Assembly: GCA_035222895.1 (NCBI GenBank)
Contig: JAVYIG010000317.1
Coordinates: 1 to 64,000, forward strand
Direction of reading: 5' to 3'
DNA: 64,000 nt
Origin: Strongylocentrotus droebachiensis
Lineage: Eukaryota; Echinodermata; Echinoidea; Camarodonta; Strongylocentrotidae
Within the stretch, counting starts at the first letter, position 1. Each line of letters starts with the position of its first letter. The position numbers and the translations under genes are program-made. The notes below the pieces were generated by a model. The model was not told the DNA's origin. It saw only the letters and a program-made list of their open reading frames with translations, and made no database searches. Positions 24,401-36,400 of the stretch are shown here, piece after piece.

Positions 24401-27400
24401 GTGGAACAGGTAAGATATAGAGTCAAAGCAGATTACATACCTACACTCTTTGTATGAAACAATTGCTCCTTGGTCATCAAAACATTATAGATAAAAGGCA
24501 GACAAGGAAATAGAAATAAATAAACATGCAGTCATTGGTGATGAAAACCTTGGAGGTTTTTCTTGATTGGCAGTCAACAGGAGTGAAAGTATAGACAAAA
24601 GATGCGGGGTTGTTTCACCTTTTGGTGCAGTAATGAAATAAACTACACTCTTCTTGATTTCGAGTAGACACATGAAAAGTGGTTGTGCATGGTACTTTCA
24701 ACAGCAAATTTGATATAGTGATTACCACAACAATCTCTGATAATTATGATTTGTTTTAAGATATGATAATACTGGTGTGATTCATCTTGATTATGGTGTC
24801 ATTCATCTTGATTATAGCGATTCAACTTTTGGTGCTGAGGTGTCCTGTAGATGAGACTATCACATGCCAATTCCGCGTCCATTTTCAAATTCATTTTACA
24901 CCCAAATGAAAGAAAATTGTTTTAGTGACATTTTCTTAACTGGCATGGACACACTACGATTTGTGGGACGATGAGATTTTTTCAAAATATATTTTCTTTC
25001 TAAGGCCATGTTTTTGCAAAAAGATGCTTACTTCCAAAAAGATATTTAGTTCATTTACTTTATTTGAATTATGTATTTATAGATTTAAAAAAAAAGGAAT
25101 TTATCCCTGAACTGTCATTATTTGTATTAAGCATGCAAGTTTTGACTTCTTTTTACCTGTTCACCGCCAAATGAAGATAAATATGTCAACAGGGACATTA
25201 TTGTCTCATCCCCTTTATCCCATTTATTGTCATTGGAACTCAATTTGCACAGATATCAACGATTGCTATCCCGATCCGTGTGAGAATGGAGGAATTTGCA
25301 GTGATGGAGTGAACACTTTTACTTGTGCCTGCGATCCTGGCTATACTGGGCCTACGTGTGGAACAGGTAAGATATAGAGTCAAAGCAGATTACATACCTA
25401 CACTCTTTATATGAAACAATTGCTCCTTGGTCATCAAAACATTATAGATAAAAGGCAGACAAGGAAATAGAAAGAAATAAACATGCAGTCATTGGTGATG
25501 AAAACCTTGGAGGTTTTTCTTGATTGGCAGTCAACAGGAGTGAAAGTATAGACAAAAGATGCGGGGTTGTTTCACCTTTTGGTGCAGTAATGAAATAAAC
25601 TACACTCTTCTTGATTTCGAGTAGACACATGAAAAGTGGTAGTGCATGGTACTTTCAACAGCAAATTTGATATAGTGATTACCACAACAATCTCTGATAA
25701 TTATGATTTGTTTTAAGATATGATAATACTGGTGTGATTCATCTCCATTATGGTGTCATTCATCTTGATTATAGCGATTCAACTTTTGGTGCTGAGGTGT
25801 CCTGTAGATAAGACTATCACATGCCAATTCCGCGTCCATTTTCAAATTCATTTTACGCCCAAATGAAAGAAAATTGTTTTAGAGCAGTTTTCTTAACTGT
25901 CATGGACACACTACGATTTGTGGGACGATGAGATTTTTTCAAAATATTTTTTCTTTCTAAGGCCATGTTTTTGCAAAAAGATGCTTACTTTCAAAAAGAT
26001 ATTTAGTTCATTTACTTCATTTGCATTATGTATTAATAGATTTACAAAAAAGGAATTTATCCCTGAACTGTCATTATTTGTATTAAGCATGCAAGTTTTG
26101 GCTTCTTTTTACCTGTTCACCGCCAAATAAAGATAAATATGTCAACAGGGACATTATTTTCTCATCCCCTTTATCCCATTTATTGTCATTGGAACTCAAT
26201 TTGCACAGATATCAACGATTGTTATCCCGATCCGTGTGAGAATGGAGGAATTTGCAGTGATGGAGTGAACACTTTTACTTGTGCCTGCGATCCTGGCTAT
26301 ACTGGGCCTACGTGTGGAACAGGTAAGATATAGAGTCAAAGCAGATTACATACCTACACTCTTTGTATGAAACAATTGCTCCTTGGTCATCAAAACATTA
26401 TAGATAAAAGGCAGACAAGGAAATAGAAATAAATAAACATGCAGTCATTGGTGATGAAAACCTTGGAGGTTTTTCTTGATTGGCAGTCAACAGGAGTGAA
26501 AGTATAGACAAAAGATGCGGGGTTGTTTCACCTTTTGGTGCAGTAATGAAATAAACTACACTCTTCTTGATTTCGAGTAGACACATGAAAAGTGGTAGTG
26601 CATGGTACTTTCAACAACTTTGATATAGTGATTACCACAACGATCTCTGATAATTATGATTTGTTTTAAGATATGATAATACTGGTGTCATTCATCTTGA
26701 TTATGGTGTCATTCATCTTGATTATAGCGATTCAACTTTTGGTGCTGAGGTGTCCTGTAGATGAGACTATCACATGCCAATTCCGCGTCCATTTTCAAAT
26801 TCATTTTACACCCAAATGAAAGAAAATTGTTTTAGTGACATTTTCTTAACTGGCATGGACACACTACGATTTGTGGGACGATGAGATTTTTTCAAAATAT
26901 ATTTTCTTTCTAAGGCCATGTTTTTGCAAAAAGATGCTTACTTCCAAAGAGATATTTAGTTCATTTACTTCATTTAAATTATGTTTTAATAGATTTTCAA
27001 ATGAAGGAATTTATCCCTGAACTGCCATTATTTGTATTTAGAATGCAAGTTTTGACTTCTTTTTACCTGTTCACCGGCAAATGAAGATAAATATTTCAAA
27101 AGAGGCATTATTTTCTCATCCCTTTAATCCCATTTATTGTCTTGGAACTCAATTTGCACAGATATCAACGATTGTTCTCTTAATACTTGTGAGAATGGAG
27201 GAATTTGCAGTGATGGAGTGAACACCTTTACTTGTGCCTGCGATCCTGGCTATTCTGGGCCTACGTGTGGAACAGGTAAGATATAGATTCAAAGCAGATT
27301 ACATACCTACACTCTTTATATAAAACAATTGCTCCTTGTTCATCAAAACATTATAGAAAGAAAGAAACATGCAGTCATTAGTGATGAAAACCTTGGAGGT

Positions 27401-30400
27401 TTTTCTTGATTGGCAGTCAACAGGAGTAAAAGTACAGACAAAAGACGCGGGGTTGTTTCACCTTTTGGTGCAGAAATGACATAAACTACACTCTTCTTGA
27501 TTTCGAGTAGACACATGAAAAGTGGAAGTGCATGGTACTTTCAAAAGCAAATTTGATATAGTGATTACCACAACAATCTTTGATAATTATGATTTGTTTT
27601 AAGATATGATAATACCGGTGTGATTCATCTTGATTATGGTGTCATTCATCTTGATTATAGCGATTCAACTTTTGGTGCTGAGGTGTCTTGAAGATTAGAC
27701 TATCCCATGCCATTTCCGCGTCCAATTTCAAATTCATTTTACGCCCAAATGAAAGAAATTCGTTTTACTGACATTTTCTTAACTGGCAAGGACACAATAC
27801 GTTTTGTGGGACAATGAGATTTTTTCAAAATATATTTTTATTTCTAAGACCATGTTTTTGAAAAAAGATTCTAACTTCCAAGGAGATATTTAGTTCATTT
27901 ACTTCATTTAAATTATGTTTTAATAGATTTTCAAATGAAGGAATTTATCCCTGAACTGCCATTATTTGTATTTAGAATGCAAGTTTTGACTTCTTTTTAC
28001 CTGTTCACCGCCAAATGAAGATAAATATGTCAAAAGAGGCATTATTTTCTCATCCCTTTAATCCCATTTATTGTCTTTGGAACTCAATTTGCACAGATAT
28101 CAACGATTGTTCTCTTGATCCTTGTGAGAATGGAGGAATTTGCAGTGATGGAGTGAACACCTTTACTTGTGCCTGCGATCCTGGCTATACTGGGCCTACG
28201 TGTGGAACAGGTAAGATATAGAGTCAAAGCAGATTACATACCTACACTCTTTATATAAAACAATTGCTCCTTGTTCATCAAAACATTATAGATACAGAGC
28301 AGACAAGGAAATAGAAAGAAAGAAACATGCAGTCATTGGTGATGAAAACCTTGGAGGTTTTTTTTGATTGGCAGTTAACAGGAGTGAAAGTATAGACAAA
28401 AGATGCGGGGTTGTTTCACCTTTTGGTGCAGTAATGAAATAAACTACACTCTTCTTGATTTCGAGTAGACACATGAAAAGTGGTAGTGCATGGTACTTTC
28501 AACAGCAAATTTGATATAGTGATTACCACAACGATCTCTGATAATTATGATTTGTTTTAAGATATGATAATACTGGTGTGATTCATCTTGATTATAGCGA
28601 TTCAACTTTTGGTGCTGAGGTGTCCTGTAGATGAGACTATCACATGCCATTTCCGCATCCATTTTCAAATTCATTTCACGCCCAAATAAAAGAAAATTGT
28701 TTTAGTGAAATTTTCTTAACTGGCATGGACACACTACGATTTGAGGGACGATGAGATTTTTTCAAAATATATTTTCTTTCTAAGGCCATGTTTTTGAAAA
28801 AAGTTGCTAACTTCCAAAGAGATATTTAGTTAATTTATTTCATTTAAATTATGTTTTAATAGATTTTCAAATGAAGGAATTTATCCCTGAACTGCCATTA
28901 TTTGTATTTAGAATGCAAGTTTTGACTTCTTTTTACCTGTTCACCGCCAAATGAAGATAAATATGTCAAAAGAGGCATTATTTTCTCATCCCTTTAATCC
29001 CATTTATTGTCTTTGGAACTCAATTTGCACAGATATCAACGATTGTTCTCTTGATCCTTGTGAGAATGGAGGAATTTGCAGTGATGGAGTGAACACCTTT
29101 ACTTGTGCCTGCGATCCTGGCTATACTGGGCCTACGTGTGGAACAGGTAAGATATAGAGTCAAAGCAGATTACATACCTACACTCTTTATATAAAACAAT
29201 TGCTCCTTGTTCATCAAAACATTATAGATACAGAGCAGACAAGGAAATAGAAAGAAAGAAACATGCAGTCATTGGTGATGAAAACCTTGGAGGTTTTTCT
29301 TGATTGACAGTCAACAGGAGTGAAAGTACAGACAAAAGATGCGGGGTTGTTTCACCTTTTGGTGCAGTAATGAAATAAACTACACTCTCCTTGATTTCGA
29401 GTAGACACATGAAAAGTGGTAGTGCATGGTACTTTCAACAGCAAATTTGATATAGTGATTACCACCACGATCTCTGATAATTATGATTTGTTTTAAGATA
29501 TGATAATACTGGTGTGATTTATCTTGATTATAGCGATTCAACTTTTGATGCTGAGGTGTCTTGAAGATTAGACTATCCCATGCCATTTCCGCGTCCATTT
29601 TCAAATTCATTTTACGCCCAAATGAAAGAAATTTGTTTTAGTGACATTTTCTTAACTGGCAAGGACACACTACGTTTTGTGGGACAATGAGATTTTTTCA
29701 AAATATATTTTTATTTCTAAGACCATGTTTTTGAAAAAAGATTCTAACTTCCAAGGAGATATTTAGTTCATTAACCTCATTTGAATTATGTATTAAAATA
29801 TTTTTAAAGGAAGTAATTTATCCCTGACAAGATTTGTCATTATTTGTATTTAGAATGCAAGTTTTGACTTCTTTTTACCTGTTCACCGCCAAATGAAGAT
29901 AAATATGTCAACAGGGACATTATTTTCTCATCCATTTTATCCCATTTATTGTCTTTGGAACTCAATTTGCACAGATATCAACGATTGTTCTCTTGATCCT
30001 TGTGAGAATGGAGGAATTTGCAGTGATGGAGTGAACACCTTTACTTGTGCCTGCGATCCAGGCTATACTGGGCCTACGTGTGGAACAGGTAAGATATAGA
30101 GTCAAAGCAGATTACATACCTACACTCTTTATATGAAACAATTGCTCCTTGTTCATCAAAACATTATAGATACAAAGCAGACAAGGAAAAAGAAAGAAAG
30201 AAACATGCAGTCATTGGTGATGAAAACCTTGAATTTTTGTTTTGATTGGCAGTCAACAGGAGTGAAAGTATAGACAAAAGATGCGGGGTTGTTTCACCTT
30301 TTGGTGCAGTAATGAAATAAACTACACTCTTCTTGATTTCGAGTAGACACATGAAAAGTGGTAGTGCATGGTACTTTCAACAGCAAATTTGATATAGTGA

Positions 30401-33400
30401 TTACCACAACGATCTCTGATAATTATGATTTGTTTTAAGATATGATAATACTGGTGTGATTCATCTTGATTATAGCGATTCAACTTTTGGTGCTGAGGTG
30501 TCCTGTAGATGAGACTATCACATGCCATTTCCGCATCCATTTTCAAATTCATTTCACGCCCAAATAAAAGAAAATTGTTTTAGTGAAATTTTCTTAACTG
30601 GCATGGACACACTACGATTTGAGGGACGATGAGATTTTTTCAAAATATATTTTCTTTCTAAGGCCATGTTTTTGAAAAAAGTTGCTAACTTCCAAAGAGA
30701 TATTTAGTTCATTTACTTCATTTAAATTATGTTTTAATAGATTTTCAAATGAAGGAATTTATCCCTGAACTGCCATTATTTGTATTTAGAATGCAAGTTT
30801 TGACTTCTTTTTACCTGTTCACCGGCAAATGAAGATAAATATGTCAAAAGAGGCATTATTTTCTCATCCCTTTAATCCCATTTATTGTCTTTGGAACTCA
30901 ATTTGCACAGATATCAACGATTGTTCTCTTGATCCTTGTGAGAATGGAGGAATTTGCAGTGATGGAGTGAACACCTTTACTTGTGCCTGCGATCCTGGCT
31001 ATTCTGGGCCTACGTGTGGAACAGGTAAGATATAGATTCAAAGCAGATTACATACCTACACTCTTTATATAAAACAATTGCTCCTTGTTCATCAAAACAT
31101 TATAGAAAGAAAGAAACATGCAGTCATTAGTGATGAAAACCTTGGAGGTTTTTCTTGATTGGCAGTCAACAGGAGTAAAAGTACAGACAAAAGACGCGGG
31201 GTTGTTTCACCTTTTGGTGCAGAAATGACATAAACTACACTCTTCTTGATTTCGAGTAGACACATGAAAAGTGGAAGTGCATGGTACTTTCAAAAGCAAA
31301 TTTGATATAGTGATTACCACAACAATCTTTGATAATTATGATTTGTTTTAAGATATGATAATACCGGTGTGATTCATCTTGATTATGGTGTCATTCATCT
31401 TGATTATAGCGATTCAACTTTTGGTGCTGAGGTGTCTTGAAGATTAGACTATCCCATGCCATTTCCGCGTCCAATTTCAAATTCATTTTACGCCCAAATG
31501 AAAGAAATTCGTTTTACTGACATTTTCTTAACTGGCAAGGACACAATACGTTTTGTGGGACAATGAGATTTTTTCAAAATATATTTTTATTTCTTAGACC
31601 ATGTTTTTGAAAAAAGATTCTAACTTCCAAGGAGATATTTAGTTCATTAACCTCATTTGAATTATGTATTAAAATATTTTTAAAGGAAGTAATTTATCCC
31701 TGACAAGATTTGTCATTATTTGTATTTAGAATGCAAGTTTTGACTTCTTTTTACCTGTTCACCGCCAAATGAAGATAAATATGTCAACAGGGACATTATT
31801 TTCTCATCCATTTTATCCCATTTATTGTCTTTGGAACTCAATTTGCACAGATATCAACGATTGTTCTCTTGATCCTTGTGAGAATGGAGGAATTTGCAGT
31901 GATGGAGTGAACACCTTTACTTGTGCCTGCGATCCTGGCTATACTGGGCCTACGTGTGGAACAGGTAAGATATAGAGTCAAAGCAGATTACATACCTACA
32001 CTCTTTATATAAAACAATTGCTCCTTGTTCATCAAAACATTTTAGATACAAAGCAGACAAGGAAATAGAAAGAAAGAAACATGCAGTCATTGGTGATGAA
32101 AACCTTGGAGATTTTTCTTGATTGGCAGTCAACAGGAGTAAAAGTACAGACAAAAGATGCGGGGTTGTTTCACCTTTTGGTGCAGTAATGAAATAAACTA
32201 CACTCTCCTTGATTTCGAGTAGACACATGAAAAGTGGTAGTGCATGGTACTTTCAACAGCAAATTTGATATAGTGATTACCACCACGATCTCTGATAATT
32301 ATGATTTGTTTTAAGATATGATAATACTGGTGTGATTTATCTTGATTATAGCGATTCAACTTTTGATGCTGAGGTGTCTTGAAGATTAGACTATCCCATG
32401 CCATTTCCGCGTCCATTTTCAAATTCATTTTACGCCCAAATGAAAGAAATTTGTTTTAGTGACATTTTCTTAACTGGCAAGGACACACTACGTTTTGTGG
32501 GACAATGAGATTTTTTCAAAAAATATTTTTATTTCTAAGACCATGTTTTTGAAAAAAGATTCTAACTTCCAAAGAGATATTTAGTTCATTAACCTCATTT
32601 GAATTATGTATTAAAATATTTTTAAAGGAAGTAATTTATCCCTGACAAGAACTGTCAATATTTGTATTTAGAATGCAAGTTTTGACTTCTTTTTACCTGT
32701 TCACCGCCAAATGAAGATAAATATGTCAAAAGGGGCATTATATTCTCATCCCTTTTATCCCATTTATTGTCTTTGGAACTCAATTTGCACAGATATCAAC
32801 GATTGTTCTCTTGATCCTTGTGAGAATGGAGGAATTTGCAGTGATGGAGTGAACACCTTTACTTGTGCCTGCGATCCTGGCTATACTGGGCCTACGTGTG
32901 GAACAGGTAAGATATAGAGTCAAAGCAGATTACATACCTACACTCTTTATATAAAACAATTGCTCCTTGTTCATCAAAACATTTTAGATAAAGAGCAGAC
33001 AAGGAAATAGAAAGAAAGAAACATGCAGTCATTGGTGATGAAAACCTTGGAGGTTTTTCTTGATTGGCAGTCAACAGGAGTGAAAGTACAGACAAAAGAT
33101 GCGGGGTCGTTTCACCTTTTGGTGCAGTTATGAAATAAACTACACTCTTCTTGATTTCGAGTAGACACATGAAAAGTGGTAGTGCATGGTACTTTCAACA
33201 GCAAATTTGATATAGTGATTACCACAACGATCTCTGATAATTATGATTTGTTTTAAGATATGATAATACTGGTGTGATTCATCTTGATTATAGCGATTCA
33301 ACTTTTGGTGCTGAGGTGTCCTGTAGATGAGACTATCACATGCCATTTCCGCATCCATTTTCAAATTCATTTCACGCCCAAATGAAAGAAAATTGTTTTA

Positions 33401-36400
33401 GTGAAATTTTCTTAACTGGCATGGACACACTACGATTTGAGGGACGATGAGATTTTTTCTATATATATTTTCTTTCTAAGGCCATGTTTTTTGAAGAAAA
33501 AAAAAATAGCCTCCAAAAAGATATTTAGTTCATTTACTTCATTTGAATTATGTATTAATAGATTTTCAAATGAAGGAATTTATCCCTGTATTGTCATTAT
33601 TTGTATTTAGAATGCAAGTTTTGACTACTTTTACCTGTTCACCGCCAAATGAAGATAATTATGTCAAAAGGGGCATTATTTTCTCATCCCTTTTATCCCA
33701 TTTATTGTCTTTGGAACTCAATTTGCACAGATATCAACGATTGTTCTCTTGATCCTTGTGAGAATGGAGGAATTTGCAGTGATGGAGTAAACACCTTTAC
33801 TTGTGCCTGCAATCCTGGCTATACTGGGCCTACGTGTGGAACAGGTAAGATATAGAGTCAAAGCAGATTACATAACTAAACTTTTGATATAAAACAATTG
33901 TTCCTTGTTAATCAAAACATTATTGATAAACTGTCATTATTTGTATTTAGAAAGCAACTTTTGACTTCATTTTAGCTTTTTACAGCCAAATGAAGATAAA
34001 TATGTCAAAAGGGAAATTACTTTCTCATCCCTTTTATCCTATTTATTGTCTTTGGAACTCAATTTGCAATGATTTAAGAGAGCGAATCCTTCATGATTCA
34101 GCCGCGGACCAAAACAAACCAACTATTATCGGGGCAATATGGCAAGATCAGGCAGCCAAATTTGGTAACAACTTAAAGCTTAGACACCAGACAAAATGGT
34201 GGTATTAAAATTTAAGCGGAACTCCGCGGATATCTAAATATTTCCTCTGGATTTATAAAAAACATGGATAATTAGTCCATTTTTCGGTGAATTACCTTAC
34301 AATATATCATGAAGCTTGTGTTTCTATTAATTTTAACCCATTCATGCAACGAAATGAACTATCAGGAACATGTGAGAGCAATTTCATATCAATAACTTAA
34401 GAAATTCATGTTAAATTGAAAGATTTATAAAATAAGTCACTTTTGCACTAAAACTCTGAATATGTAGGATTTTGCTGTTTGAAGGAGTATATGTATACCC
34501 TTAGTGTGCATACCGGAATTAATCATTTTACTGAGGTATTCCTCAACGTGTTACCTTTCAACTGGGCAAGAACAAAATTCAACAACAAAAAATCACCACA
34601 AATGATTTTCGGCGCACTTTGGTTCCCCCCTGGCCAACTGTGCAGCGGGTCCTGAGGGCCTGTTCGCAGAGGGCAGGGCCAGTGCCCATATTTCCAAAGG
34701 TAATGGTTTCTTCATGGGCGTTGTTCCAGGGAGAGGGTTTGGATGTCATTTTAAAGGCCGCGTTTTTCCCTTCTGTCTTTTTATCTTCGGGGACGTCACC
34801 TCTGGGGAGGTGTTTTGGTGTTTGCAACTGCGTCCCTGCGGGCGGTTTCGACTGCCTTTGTTCCCCAGTAATCTCCTTCTTGTTCGGGACATGCCTCCCG
34901 GTTGATTTGTGTGCTGGTCTAGCAAATAATAGGTAGATACATTGATTTATTGTGGTAAATTATAAAATTTATTATTTACTATATACGTCTATGTATCTAC
35001 CTATGTCCCTCCCTCCGTCCCCTCTTCTTGCGGGCAACATGTCCGAAGCTTTGTCTTTGGAGGCTCGTGAAAGAGGATGAATGGCGGACGTTCGATGCGC
35101 ACGTGAAGGCGATGTATGGGGGTGGGGGCATGCGCGAGTGTGAAGTTTTTAGCAAATAATAGGTAGATACATAGACTTATATAGTAAAAAATAAAAATCA
35201 GTTCTGATTTGTCTGACTTTTCAGTGACTCAAAGTCATCGTGACGTCATCCTGGCGCCATTTTGTGAAAAACAACTCATGGTCATATCTTCATAACGGAA
35301 AGTCATTTCTCATTCAAATTTATCAGTGACCACCAGTGACCACTGTTCCATCTTGCTGAAGCCAATTCATGAACTAGTAACAAAGAACAGAAGTACTATA
35401 CTTATCCGCCCGCTAAAAGACTCATCCATCAGAGAATTTGGCCAATGGATTGTTGATTATGGTTGAGACGATGTTTCTACAGAGTTTTCAAGTAATGAAA
35501 TTGTCAATGTGTTTAATAGTTCATTACATAATGCTTACAGAGCAGTCAGGTAATATAAATCATCAACAAAATCTACAAATTAATTCATGCAGCCATTTTT
35601 GGGGGAATTGGTCCATTGTGCATTCAAACATGGAAAGTCGTTTTGCTCACGTTAATTTATCCCTCATGATAGATGGGTGGGCAATAAGATTATAGGTACA
35701 AATATCATGCATTTCATTAAATAGAGGCATCATTAAAAGAACTGGTTTTGGTTTCCGTGGTTTCATGGTAAAGTGGTTCATTCACTTTACTCGTAATCCT
35801 AGGGTTGAGGGTTCGAAACCTAGTCTGGCACTAACGTCCTCTGGCAGGACACTTTTCTCCAGCCAGGTGTAAATTGGTACCTGGCAATTACTGGGGTAGA
35901 TATTTCGGGGCCATCAGAAAGTACAGCATTGGTGATGATGAGGCTTCCCTTGGTAAACAGGATTTAAGTCTTCATTTTTCACCTAGTATTTAAACATTTT
36001 TAAGGGATCACACTGACTTGCTAAATTGTAATTATTATGCAAAATCATAATCACCGATAAATTGATTTTTTTCATGAATCTTTCTTTTTTCAGTTTCACA
36101 TTCCACAGGAAGTTTAAGTGGTGCAGGTAAGAATATTTTATTTTACGTACTTAATATTATGAAAAGTAAAGTACACTGATGTTATAAGCTGAAAGACGAA
36201 GGAAAAATGTAATGCGATGTGATGTTAATAGCCTTTTTCTTTGGGGGACCCTCAAAGTCCAAAAATCAATGAATGAAAATTCAATAATCCTTCTCTGTCT
36301 AAACGTTCTAAGGGGAAATACCGGGGAGGGGGTTTAACAAAATGGGTCTTTCCTCTCCCCTTCTGACAATCAGCCAGTGAGAATGAACTTCACGTGAAGT

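Larger units (their letters stand above)
21454..34067 (+). repeat. Tandem array of ~940-bp EGF exon-plus-intron units
   Basis: Exon-to-exon spacing runs 942, 957, 943, 957, 956, 953, 935, 936, 942, 936, 940, 942, 938 bp. The introns are almost as alike as the exons, which implies recent unequal exchange or gene conversion. The conserved minus-strand open frames of 62, 76 and 92 codons recurring in each unit are a by-product of this identity and are not called. Confidence 0.92.

Noticed and set aside
22585..33170. Recurrent 62-, 76- and 92-codon minus-strand open frames in every EGF unit
   Set aside because: They lie in the intron, their conservation is explained by tandem homogenisation, and they match no domain.
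2335..33855. Open frames starting MKINMS... as independent small EGF proteins with their own ATG
   Set aside because: The ATG is in the intron 3' end. The acceptor, phase and stop right after the donor show these are internal exons.
34619..34936. Small secreted protein of 105 codons
   Set aside because: Overlaps other open frames on both strands in a GC-rich block; no domain or splice context.
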